From Tetradesmus obliquus (Eukaryota > Chlorophyta > Chlorophyceae > Sphaeropleales > Scenedesmaceae), in NCBI GenBank assembly GCA_030272155.1, contig CP126201.1:3818501-3882500 (forward strand): 64,000 nt of DNA. Reading direction: 5' to 3'. The notes beneath the pieces are model-generated. The model ran no database searches. It was not told the origin of the DNA and worked only from the letters and a program-made list of their open reading frames with translations. This document shows, piece by piece, positions 35,441 to 46,166 of the stretch (position 1 is its first letter; each line of letters begins with the position of its first letter). The position numbers were made by a program, and so were the translations under genes.

Positions 35441-35470
35441 AAGTTGGTTTATGTTGATTAATTATTCAAT

Positions 35471-35721
35471 TAATTATCCAACCAATTTCCAGTGGCAGTG
35501 GACCGACACCCGTGCCAACCTGCTAGGTTCAGCCCGGTCGCTCCGACGACATTTTGTTATTATTAATCAACATAAACCAACTTGTTTTAACTATATAATT
35601 AAACATTGCTCAACGAACACATCCCATTCGTCCAGGACGGCCAAGTATGCGCGCCGGCTAAAAATGCAACGGCCGGACTATTCGAGGGCCGCTGCGCTTC
35701 GTTTGATCTTCCGCCCCTACT
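35471..35721 (-). repeat. Inverted, diverged terminal monomer (array edge)
   Basis: The sequence from CCAACCAATTTCCAGTGGC to CCGCCCCTACTC is the reverse complement of the monomer with many changes. It is the only monomer in this orientation and the most diverged. Edge units of satellite arrays are usually the oldest, so this probably marks the cluster boundary. Confidence 0.85.
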
Positions 35722-35722
35722 C

Positions 35723-35932
35723 TCGTACTTTGTTTCACTGTGTTCAGCCTTGACTTTAATAAGAGGATTTGCCAAGCAGAGCTGTGGTTGCACTTGCTTT
35801 GAGCTGCTTTGGTGTCACCACTCGACAGACAGCGGCGCATCAGAAGCAGCGCATCTGCACGCCTGCAAAACGTTGCGGGTGTTGTGCTATTTTGGCAGGG
35901 CAGCGTCGTACTTTGTTTCACTGTGTTCAGCC
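35723..35932. repeat. 27-bp direct repeat flanking 156 bp at the array edge
   Basis: A 27-bp stretch (TCGTACTTTGTTTCACTGTG...) at 35723-35749 recurs exactly at 35906-35932. The 156 bp between are not found elsewhere in the window. It could be a target duplication around an old insertion or a local tandem duplication. From 35933 to 36101 nothing is recognised. Confidence 0.7.
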
Positions 35933-36101
35933 CTGAGGGCTTGACCTAGCAACTCCATAAATAGTGTTCCTAGCAACCTGCATTATGCCAAAACACGATA
36001 AGCATTCATGGTGTATCCGCTGCATTCAGAGGCAGCGGCTGAGCCTTGACTGGTTAGCAACGCACACACAAGTGACTTGCCGGAAAATGTATATATCAAC
36101 G

Positions 36102-39100
36102 CTACGCTCTGCTATCATTCTTGTGTATGCTCTTCAGCAACGAGCGCGGGTCAGGGCACCAGCCACCGTGCCGTTGCTGCAGCACCTTGTCTCTGCACTC
36201 CAGGCCCCCTAGGGCAGCTGTCAGCAGGTCCAGAGGCTCCAGCGCACCCCCTGGCTCCAGCAGCAGCTTGCGGATGTTGTGCCCTGCATCAGAGCAAGGG
36301 CACACACGTGCATAACAACCCCAAGGTCGTGCGTGCCCTCATGGACAGAATTCGAAATCATGTTTGATGGTCATCGGCTTCTTGCTGACGTGGCAATTAG
36401 CGCATTGTTCCTATATGCAATTAGTGCATGCACTGTCCTGTGAGTCCCCCTATGCCACATCAAGCAGGACACGCCGCACCTGCTGAAGCATCTAGAGGGT
36501 CCGCAGCGAGGTGTGTCTCCCAAATCACTTCTGACAGGCAGCGCGCGTACAGGTAGCTGTAGTAGGAGGCGCCGTAGATGGTCAGGTGGTTGAAGCGGGC
36601 CTGCATGCACGAGTCGCCATGGCAATCCACATGCGCGCTTCAGTGACAAAGGTGGTCAGTGCTGGTGTCGGCAGCATGGCTGGGTGTGTTGTGTGCTCTG
36701 ATGGCGACGCAGCTGGCACAATACTCAGGGTGGGCTGGCAGCTGGGGCGTAATCATGTGCAGGTGGTGCAAGGCATCACGCAAAGCAGCCATGGCCGCAC
36801 AGCCATGCTGATATTTGTTGCGCGTGGGTGGTGTGCTGGTCCCGCACCTGCGGGCATGTGCCTGCTGGCGGGGGCAGGCTGGCGTGCTGTGCTGCCAGGC
36901 TGCTCCACACGCTGCTGGTGCCGCCTGCAGCTGAGGGCAGCGCCTGGCCGTGATACACCAGGTCAACCAGCGACAGCAGCGCCTGCAAGCACAGATGGAC
37001 AGCCCCGCACATCAACGCTACGCTAGCGCTGGAGATGGATGGTGTGGCCACAGTAACGTATGCTACAGCAGGACAAGCACGTGCCTTGCACAGCCTCCGG
37101 TTCGCCAGCAGTGGGTTGTGCACAGAACGTGCTGCATCCTTCTTTGTAACGTCGATTGGAATTCACCATTCGCTGCGCAAAGCTATGATTCACAGCTGTG
37201 AACACGCATGCAATCCCCTAAAGAGGTGCCTTGATTCGCCTTGCAATGAGACATAGTCACAGATCTGAACAGGGGTGCTGGCAGCTGGCAGTCCAAGTAT
37301 ACTGCTTCTGCTGCAGGTATCACTCGTCACCTGCTGCTGCAGCTCCAGTGCTGGCGTGACTGTGCTGAGCCGGGCCAGCTGCCGGGCCATGGCCTGCGGC
37401 ATCGGTTGGCGGCTGTCTGCGTGGCGTGCCAGCAGCGATAATGACCTTGCATCAGTGGCGAAGTGCTCCCACAGGTGGCTTGGCACCTCCACCACGTCCT
37501 GCGAGCAGCTGCAGCAGATCATCACGCAGGCCAGCAGAAAACACAGTTTGTCAAAAGAGAATTGCTCAGCCTCCGCCAGCATACACAACTCGTGAATGAC
37601 ACACTCTGTGACAAGCTTGGCACGTGACACTACAGAGGACTCGCAGCAAAGGCACTAGCAGCGCCAGGCAGATGACGCCAGCCAGGACATTCTGTCTAGG
37701 TGTGCTGAGCGTGCTCTGTCAGATGTGCATGCGGCAGCCCTGCAGCCCATGCAGCCGGGCAGCCTTACCGCGTGCCCCACACGTGCTGGTACTTGGTGCG
37801 CGACACCATGCTGTGCACGGCGTGGCCCATCTCATGCAGCAGCGTCTTGAACTCCCGCCACGTCAGCGGCAGACCCGTTAGGTCAGCGCTGCTGCTGCTG
37901 CTGCTGTTGGAGGCAGCCAAGTTGCTGACCAGGCACAGCACAGGCTGCTGATAGGCGCCGCCTGCAAGCCCAGCACATCAGGGCAGCTATCCATGTTACA
38001 GTCTTGCATGGTGCAGATTAACCAAAAATGCTACATGTTGATCCATCCCAGCGGCCACATATGGCAGCAACCAATAACTTGGTCTTGGCAAAGGCAGAGG
38101 GCTGTATGCCAGTGTCTGTGGTGCCGCAGCACTGGCAATAGCAGAGACTAGCAGCATAGCACGTCAGCCCCCGCAGCAGCAGCCTCAGCAGCAGCGGCAG
38201 GGTGCTGGGTGCCTCACCTGGCAGCTCCCTGCCGCAGCGCACCGGGTACAGTATGCCGCTGCTGGGCACCTTGCCGGGGCGTGCCGCCAGGTCCAGGTAG
38301 ATGGTCCCTAGCAGGCCCAGCTGGCTGCACACCACCTCGTACTTGAGCAGGCCTGGACAGGGATGCGGTAGGGTTGGGGCAGGGGTGGAAAGCATGTCAG
38401 CACACCAAGGCAAAGCAGGAGGTGGCAATCACAGGCAGCACACCACCTCGTACTTGGGCAGGCCTGGGGTAAAGGGGTGGGGTGAGGCGCGGGGGGGGGG
38501 GGGGGGGGGTGAGGCCGGGGTGAAGCGTGTCAGCAGGCAGGGGGGCGGGGCCAAGCAGAGCAAGATGGTGATAATCAAAAGAACCACCTCAGCTGCCTCA
38601 TGTTGGCTGATGCCTCTCCCTCAAGCATGCACGTGGCACCTGGACCTGCCACCTCGTGCGCTTTTGTCAGTCATGAAACAGCTGTGTTGTGCGTTTTTAC
38701 TGCTCACTGCACGACCGACAGCCAACGCCCTCATGACGTATTTTCCCCCCTCACCTGCGCCCCAGCCCTCCCCTGGCGCCAGCTGCCGCCGCTTCAGGCT
38801 CAGCCCCATCAGCCGCTGCAGCAGCTCGCTGAGCCCGCCCAGCACGCTGCCCAGGCCCAGGTAGGGTGCCGCTGCTGCTGCCAGGTCAGCCTGCTGCGGC
38901 AGGCCCAGCGCCAGCTGGCGGCTGTAGAAGTCCTGATCCCAGGGCTGCAGAGTAGCACCTGCACATGGTGCGTGAAGAGGGCAAGTCAGGGATGTGTCGC
39001 ATGATGCAGGATGCCACCACAACCCAACAGGCAAAGCACAGATGATGTTTTTGATCACCTGCGTCACAATCACAACTGGCACTGCTGTTGGAGGTCGACG

Positions 39101-42100
39101 GGTCGTTGGTGACAGAGTGGCAGTGTCCACTGCCGCAGCTCTCACGCAGCAGACTGCAGACTGCTCGCCGTGCCTCTCACCTGCCTGCCCTGTGTGCTGC
39201 TGCTTGAGGCGCGTGAGCTCCGCCAGCTCCTGCTGCGCCTGGCCCCTGCAGCCCCCAGCCAGGTCCTCCAGGAAGCTGCCCGCAGCCTCAGGGGTGCCTG
39301 GCAGCAGCAGCAGCAGCAGCACAGCAGCAGCACAGCAGCAGCAGGCAAGACAGGCGGCAGCACGGCAAAATAAGGCCCGGCTGTGACAGCAAGCCAGCCT
39401 CAGGGGCGCCTGCAAGGCAGCGCAGCAGGTGACGCACACGCCACAGCCAAGCTGCCGCCTGGCACAGCCAAGCTGCCGCCTGGCACAGCGGAGAACGGCT
39501 GTGGCAGAAGTATTGACAACTCGCAGCGGCAATAGGTTGTCGTCTCAGAAGCCGGCGGCTGTGATGCAAAGAGCGAGCGAGGCTACCTGCCTGCCTGCCT
39601 GTCACCCACCCGCCAGTGTGGAGTCTGCCGCCTTGAAGGCAGCGTAGGAGGGGAAGCCCAGCAGGCGGGCCAGGCCGTGCCTGCAGGCCAGCATGTCGTC
39701 AAGCAGGCCCAGGTTGACAGCGGGGGAGGCAGCACCCGCCAGGTACACCTGCAGCAGCAGCCAACATTCAGCAGCAGCAGTCAGAATGTGCAACGAATAA
39801 TCATGTGTGGCAAGGCAACTGCTCAGTGGTTGTACAGCTGCAGACAAACAAGCTGCAGACAGCTGCGAACAGAATAAACGCAACAATTGATTACATGCTT
39901 GCAGCACACTTCCAAGCCAGCTGCTGGTGCGCCACAGCTTCATGTGCAGCAGCAGCAGCGGCAGCAGCAGCAGCAGCAACAGGTCCCTGCTGCACAGACT
40001 GCCCAGGACCTGCCCGCACCCACAGCGTGCCAGATTTACACAGACCTGCGGCATGCCAATTCATCGCTGCCCACCTGCTGCTGTGCCTCCACGCTGTCAA
40101 CTGTGGCCAGCAGGTGGTGCACTTGACCTGCTGCAGACCGCACAAATGTGCACATGGGCATTGTCACATGCAGCTCAGCCGCCCACCTGTTTGCGTGCTT
40201 CCTCGCTGTCCACTGTAGCCAGCAGGTGGTGCACGCTGCCGCTGTCCAGCGGCCATGTAAGCTTGCCAGTCATGCCCGCATAGCGCCGCCACTCCGGTGG
40301 CAGAAGCTTAGCCGGCACGGCCGTGGTGCCCAGCTGCTTGGGGTCAGCCTGGCGGCAGCAGCCAGCATGCAGCAGCAGGGCAACTGTCAGTGATGAGGAT
40401 ATGTGACGCAGCCGCTGTGTGACCTTTGCAACAATCATGTGGGTTTTGAAAGGGTCAACACGCAGCAGACTCGCCATGGTGACTGCCACTGATTCTTCCC
40501 ACGCTGTGTGAACAGTGACCAATGGCCACTGCTATTGCTAAGCCTCAGCAAGCGGCAGATCACACACGCCAGCAGGCAGTTGCAAAACATGCGCTGTGTT
40601 ATGTTGCCGCTGGTAACAGGCATACATCAGCGGCCACACTGCCTACGCACCAGTGCTGCGTTGAAGCGAGCCGGGTAGTGCTGGTTGAGCGCCAGCAGGC
40701 GCGCCACCTCGGCCCGCTGCGCTGCGCTGGGCAGGTGGATGCCGTACTTCTCAAAGTCCCCGCAGTACTTGCCCGCCACCAGCAGCGTCTCTGGGCAGAA
40801 CTCCGCCAGCTGGGCCCGTGACAGCAGCTGCAGCAGCAGCGGCAAGACAAAGGTGATGCAGCAGCAGCAGCAGCAGCAGCAGCAAGCAGCAGTGAGCTGA
40901 GTTTGGGAGGTGACTTAGCACACACAGCAGCACCTGGCGCTGCCTATTGCCCCTCCAAAGTCTGTTCTTTCTGAGGCAGCTGCTGCAGCCAGATGCTGGC
41001 AGAGCACAGCAGCAGCCTTCCACCGCAAATTGCTGACAGCTGCAACCAACACACCTGATCACCGCTGCGCAGCTGGTCATCTGCTGGGCTGCTGCTGGCT
41101 GCTGCTGCTGCTGCGGTGGCGTGTGAGGCCTGGCTCTGCTTGAGCTTGTCGTAGAGCCCCCTGTGGTGGTTGATCTGCGCCAGGAAGTCACCCAGCAGCT
41201 GGTGAGGCAGGCGGGCGGGCGGGCGGGAAGGCAGGCAGGCAGGCAGAACAGAGTTCAGGTGTCAGCAAGTGCACTTGCATGTAGGCAGGCAGAGCGGCGG
41301 CCAGGCAGGCAATCAGGCAAGCAGGCAGGATAGACAGAGTCCAGGTGTCAGCAGGAGCAATTGCACACAGTCACATAACTTGGCCAGAACCCGTTCAACC
41401 ACATGCACAGCTGCCTACGTACAGTCGCTGACATCACAAGAGTCCAAGCCATGCAGCAGTGACAGCTAGGCAGATGAGTCATCTGTCATGCAAGGCTGCG
41501 CAGCGGGCCGTGCTGCTGCTGCCGCACCTGGCAGGCCTGGCTGGCTGCGTGCTGCCAGGCTGGCTCCGCATGCACGTGGCGGCAGCACTCCGCGGAGTCG
41601 TACACCTGGCACATCTGCAGCAGCAGCAGCAGCAGCAGTAGCAGCAGGAGTACATCTACAGCATGATGTGGCGTCTTTGAGGCAGCCTGCCTGGCATTGC
41701 ATATACGCAACTGCCCTGCCGTAGCTTGTGCTGCTGCTGACAAAGACGCCACTTATTCTTCTGTGATGTATTCACAGCCTGCCGCTTTACAAGAAGATAG
41801 ACGGCAGGCACCACAGCTGCTGCAGCCACGTGTCACTGCTGTACCAGTAGCCCACAGCACGCTGACTGCTGTTGTCCCTGGCCTCCCCCAGCACACTGCC
41901 ACCGTGTCAGGCCTGCGTGCCCTGCCGTGCCTGGCCTCATCACCTAATCCAGGCACGCCCAGTCACACCAAACACAGCTTGCCACCTTGGCAGTGCCGAG
42001 TCAGGCCTAGCCTTACACAAGCCTGGCCTGGCCTGGTCACCCAAGCCTCAGGCCGCATCTCGTTTCAATTATCGTCCACCAGCCACAGCTGCTGCAGCCA

Positions 42101-42632
42101 CACACATCAATGCTGCTACAGCGCGCTGCCAGCCTGGCCACATCACCAAGCCCAGCCACGCCTCAGGCCGCACCTCGTCTGAGATGTCGTCCACCAGCCG
42201 CACCACGCTCGCGTCAGGCGGTGCTGCCAGCACCTGCGCCACCAGCTCACCACACCTAGCACCAGCGCGGCCAGACATGTACACACACCAGTGAGATGCA
42301 TGTACACACACCATACAGCGCTGTACAGGCTGTCTGGTTCCAGTGGCAGGAGTGTTGCCGAGGTGCCATGCTGAGCCATGAGTGGACTGATGCACAAAAC
42401 AACATGCAAGATGCGTGCAAGGAAACATACAGAGATTGGGTGGTGCGTGGGCCAAGGGAAGGGGAAAGGGAGTGGAAGGGATTGGCAGGCAGAACAGCTG
42501 CGTGCACAGTGCAGTGGCAGGTGATGTGTCAGCAGCCTATCTGGTGGCGCTGCTCACCGGGCTTTGGCATCCTCCGCCCATCTTGGGAAGTCAGCAGGGG
42601 ACTGCAGCCGCTTGATGCCGAACAAGCCAGGG

Positions 42633-42672
<40 letters not shown>

Positions 42673-42766
42673 CACTGGACAGCAGCCTGGTGCACTGAGC
42701 CAGAGCAGCAACCGCGATGTTGATGCTGCCATTGAGGCATGTTAGAAGCGATGGCTGCCTCAGCAT
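36102..42766 (-). CDS. MIP: Mitochondrial intermediate peptidase (M3 zinc metallopeptidase), 15 exons
   Basis: Removes an octapeptide from imported precursors in the mitochondrial matrix. Exons: 42766-42558, 42255-42174, 41614-41528, 41198-41055, 40827-40651, 40348-40187, 39748-39610, 39297-39181, 38958-38755, 38352-38218, 37961-37769, 37508-37331, 36982-36848, 36600-36480, 36283-36102; all GT-AG with phases that fit, 2,265 nt, 754 aa. Exon 11 carries the zinc site HEMGHAVHSM and YQHVWGT; exon 12 the third-ligand region (VEVPSHLWEHF); exon 14 the substrate region NHLTIYGASYYSY. The N-terminus (MLRQPSLLTCLN, Ser/Ala-rich) fits a transit peptide, followed by GLFGIKRL typical of the family. Oligopeptidase A-type M3 enzymes are the alternative, but the catalytic exon matches MIP better. 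Confidence 0.9.
38438..38467 (-). repeat. Intronic copy of an exon edge (peptidase exon 10 acceptor side)
   Basis: 30 bp matching 38327-38356 with one change, covering the 5' edge of exon 10 and its 3' splice site. It lies in the intron just upstream and could act as a decoy or alternative acceptor. A G-homopolymer follows at about 38491-38509. Confidence 0.7.
40069..40122 (-). repeat. Intronic copy of an exon edge (peptidase exon 6 donor side)
   Basis: About 54 bp resembling 40181-40234, covering the 3' end of exon 6 and its donor (AG/GTGGGC). It lies 112 bp further into the following intron. The copied part stays open in frame (VHHLLATVDS), so it could serve as an alternative exon end. Confidence 0.65.
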
Positions 42767-43441
42767 CTTCCCCTGAACTTCAGCAGCACCATGCCCTCAG
42801 GGGCTGTACTTCATCATGTACAATGCTGCCTTACTACGGACCCAAGGTGTCAAGCTGCGATCGGGTCAAGCTAAATCAGACGATTGCGTACAAATAATCC
42901 TCCAGGATGTTTATTCGCTGTTGAGCTGCAGGCATGAGTCGATGTCAAGCAGTGCAAAGCCCCAGCTGAAAAGGCTGAAATAACAAGTTGTAGAGTTGCG
43001 ATCATGTGCAGCCGGTGTGCGTTTACTTTAAAGGTTTACTAATGGCTGTGAGCACAAGTTGCTGTCCAGAACTCCACCTGTTGTTGCGTGCGCAGGTTCC
43101 TGAACCCTTGTTTGTTCTGCCTGTTCTGCTTGCCAGCCGATCTTCTGCTTCACTGAAATCCGCTTTTAAAGTGTTGTAACTCTGCTGTTTTCAACTGCAC
43201 AGTCCACGAGCTACGGCAGACGAACAAATTGGAGGAAAGTGGCCATCAACAGCAGCAGCATCAAGGCAGTTGCAGCAGGTCTATCCCAGCCATAGTCAAC
43301 CAGCTCTGCAGTGAGTGATACAGTACTGAGCTCTGTAGGGAGCTAGCAGGCGCCTTTACGGGCGCCAGCGCGGGCCCTTGCTGTGCCAGAGCAGGCTGCA
43401 GGACTGTCAGCAGCAAGGGCAGCAGCAGCAGCAGCGGCAGC
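42767..43441. promoter_or_regulatory. Divergent intergenic region between peptidase and TAF10
   Basis: 675 bp between two start codons on opposite strands, so it must hold both promoters and 5' UTRs. I see no clear TATA box. It is less CAG-rich than its surroundings except just before the TAF10 start, where a (GCA)n run (43416-43440) would lie in the 5' UTR. Confidence 0.5.
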
Positions 43442-45127
43442 ATGGAAGGCGCGCCTCAGGGCAAGAGCCTGCCTCCACGCACGGTGGAGGTGATGGCTCG
43501 CCTGGAGCAGCACATCCCCACGGTGAGCCCAGTGGCAGCAGCAGCAGCAACGTGCCTGGCATGCATGCTTTCAAACAGCTGCATGGGGGCAGCAGGGCGG
43601 TGCTGGTGCCTGAAGCGATGCATCTGACAGCAGGATTGTGCAAACACAGCACTTCCTTCTCAGCCGCAAGTTAAGTCGTCAACCGACAGTGAAGGGCATA
43701 CAGCAGCATGGGCGTGCACATGGCAGCGCCATCAGCAGGGTCAGCAGTCGACTGGAGGTCCCCAGGATGTTGTGTTGGTGCAGCTGTGCAGCTGTGCAGC
43801 ACAGCTGGCAACATCCGTGCTGCTGCTCAGCAGCAGGTGTGCGTGCCTGCTATGCAGCTACACAGTAGTATGGCTGGCATGCTGCTGCTCAGCAGCGGGC
43901 ACCATTGTGCCTGCCTGTGTGCTGGGTGCCGTGCAGGTGCCTGACGAGCTGGTGCTGCACCTGCTGCGCCGCAGCGGGGACGAGGCCAATGACAAGGAGC
44001 TGTGAGTGGCAGTGAAAGGGCGCTGCTGCTGCTGCCACCAGCTGCCCGGTCATGTCTGCAAGCCTGTGCGGGGAGTTGTGGTTACAGTTCAGCACGCAGC
44101 ATATGTTGTGGCTTCAGCGCACAAGGGGGACAGGGAGGTGGCGCAAGCTCTCCCCTAGCATTCCAGCATATGCATGGCTTCAGCAGGCGGGCATGATTTG
44201 TAGAGGACTGTTGCACTGACGCGCCTGCGTCTGTTGGTTGTGGTGTCACGCGCAGGGTGCGGCTGATCGGCCTGGCAGGGGAGCGCTTCCTGTCCACCAT
44301 CCTGACTGACGCAATGCAGTGAGTGGCGGTGGGCGCTGCTCCTGCGCTCTGTGCAGCGGCTTGGCACAGCATGCTGCTCCACAGTTTGAAAGTGTGTCGC
44401 GCCGTGGGGGCTAGCTGCAGCGGCGTCTTGTTGCGTGCAGTTCCAAGGACAATGGCGGCGATGCAGATCAAGTACGGACATCAGCAGCATCCGCAGCAAG
44501 CTTTTGTGGCGGGCCATTGCGCAGTAGCAGAGTCTCCTGTCGTGTGCTGGCAGGCCTGACCCGGCTGCCGCACTGTGCTGTGCTGTGCTGTGCAGGATCA
44601 TGCGCCGCAAGCAGAGTGTGGGCCTGAAGGAGCGCCGCCAGCTGGGCTACGCGGGGGGCACCGGCAAGAAGGACAGCAGCAAGGCGCTGCTGCTGGCGGA
44701 GGACGTGGCGGAGGCGCTGAGAGAGGTGGGGGGGACAGCGGCTGGTTACAAACAAGGCGCAGCAGCAGCAGCAGCAGCGCCATGCATAACGGCTTGGCTG
44801 ACGGCAGGGCAGCCGGTTGCGGCTGCCTCCTGCTTTGGAGCATGCGCAGCATCCATTGCTGTGAAAGCACGCCACAGCTCATGCTGGGTGTGCAGCTTGC
44901 ACTGTCCTGCAAGGAGTGCTGCAATCAGATCAACCAAGCAACAAACGGCATTAGCGGGGCCGCATCAGTCAGGGTGTGGCCATCCTGCCATTCCATGTTA
45001 CCAAGCGCACCTCATTGGCAGCTGTTGTGTGGACTCGTCCCTGCCTGACGGGCGCTGTCTGTTGTGTGCTGCTGTGCTGCAGTTTGGTATCACTGTGAGG
45101 GCAGCGCCCTACTTTGTCAACCACTGA
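43442..45127 (+). CDS. TAF10: TFIID/SAGA subunit TAF10, 5 exons
   Basis: Histone-fold subunit of the general transcription factor TFIID and of the SAGA coactivator. Exons 43442-43522, 43937-44001, 44256-44318, 44596-44725 and 45083-45127 give 384 nt and 127 aa, close to plant TAF10. Visible family blocks: VPDELVLHLLRRSG (the PDE-hYhhxxxG motif), VRLIGLAGERFLSTIL (histone-fold helix), LLLAEDVAEALREFGI and the end RAAPYFVNH. Start chosen at the only Met upstream of the first block. A possible mini-exon at 44441-44471 breaks the phase and was left out. Divergent from the peptidase gene and convergent with the TPR gene. Confidence 0.9.
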
Positions 45128-46166
45128 GGCGGCTCAAGCCGCGCACCTCCGCTTGTGCAGTGTGGCGCTGCAACCGCTGCCAGTGTGTCTGCACTCAGCA
45201 GGCAGCCTGTGCGCACGGCAAGCACTTCAAAAAGCAGCAAAGGCGCTTGCGAAGGGAGCTCCTTGAGGGGTTTCAAGAAGAGGGAAGCGCAGCACTTGCT
45301 GCCACAAGCATTGCGCGATTTTGTATGGGGCGCCAGTTGTTGGAGGGAGGCTACACAATGCGCGCACATGCGCATGCGCAGTGACGCAGATGAGGCACAG
45401 CCATTGATGTGCAAAAACTATGTTGCATGTGCAGCGGGCGGCAGCCAACAAAACATTGGGTTTGGCCTGCGTGTGTTGGTGCCGTTCAACGGCAGATCCT
45501 GGCCCTGAGGCTATCAAGTTCTTGACTGCACCTCCTATTATGCCTGAGAACACTTTTTATAAGGTCTATGGAGAATGTCTTGCTGCAGAATCTTCGATAA
45601 GCATATTATCAAGATTTATGCATGTGTACACATTACACAACGCTTCAATGATGGATGCTGCTGTCAGCATACGCATGAGTCGATTGGTAACATGACTTTG
45701 ATTATATTGATTATAATGCTCAGCGCTGCACCAGCTGCTGTGCACAGTGCACATGCGGCGCATGCAGCGGCCTTCCCAAGTAGACGTTCCCCAACCTGAT
45801 CTCCCAAACACAGTTTACATGCTTGTGGCGTATGCCGCATGAACTCACCGTGCCACCCCTCTATCCTATATCTTTGTACATGCTTGTGTTCGCTAAACAA
45901 TCAATGACCCACAGGCGTTCACTGCTGGGTGCAAGACGTGAAGCACTCCACGCGGTCTTTCCATGCCAGCCACGCTGCCGCGCACTCTGCAGCGGAGCCC
46001 TCAGACCCAATCAATCATCACCAAGCACCCCCACTGCTGCCAAGACTGTGCTGAGTCTAACAACATGCTGGAGCCATATAACTTCGATTTTCTACACTCA
46101 ACCAGCCATCCCTCATGCAGCTAGAGAAATAACAGAAAGAACAGCTGGAGCTCAGCTTGTGAATGG
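45128..46166. other. Intergenic region between convergent genes
   Basis: 1,039 bp between the TAF10 stop and the TPR stop, so it holds both 3' UTRs. The centre (about 45520-45730) is clearly more AT-rich than the flanking genes. Short open frames here show no recognisable domain. Confidence 0.5.

Larger units (their letters stand above)
4728..35458. repeat. 311-bp monomer satellite, interrupted by LINE insertions
   Basis: A 311-bp unit recurs through the region; for example the motif TTGGCCGTCCTGG starts at 31621, 31932, 33024 and 33335. All copies read the same way until 35.46 kb. Minus-strand frames through it (starting MHVGEM or MRAGYK) are open for 60-180 codons but shift frame at each unit because 311 is not a multiple of 3, so I do not call them genes. 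Variants are recognisable: GAACATTT versus GGACATTT, CCTACTCG versus CCTACGCG, and units with or without fixed LINE-tail insertions. These variants define higher-order repeats. Confidence 0.9.
1..35721. other. Nested LINE/satellite cluster, candidate Zepp-like centromere
   Basis: About 35.7 kb made almost entirely of one LINE family and a 311-bp monomer, with no host gene. LINE copies lie in both orientations and are marked by the same 3' end followed by poly(A), or poly(T) when reversed. Monomers keep one orientation from about 4.73 to 35.46 kb, and an inverted diverged monomer closes the right side. The left side runs off the window. Nested, mostly 5'-truncated LINEs confined to one cluster are the hallmark of Zepp in Coccomyxa (formerly Chlorella vulgaris C-169) and of ZeppL at Chlamydomonas centromeres. 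The centromere role is inference. A subtelomeric cluster or heterochromatic knob is possible, although no telomere repeat was seen. Confidence 0.6.

Noticed and set aside
1..35721. Telomere or subtelomere end of a chromosome
   Set aside because: No TTTAGGG- or TTTTAGGG-type tandem repeat on either strand; the left side still reads into an intact LINE ORF.
44441..44471. Mini-exon in TAF10 (SKDNGGDADQ)
   Set aside because: Using it breaks the phase into the next exon, while joining exon 3 directly to 44596 gives the expected protein.
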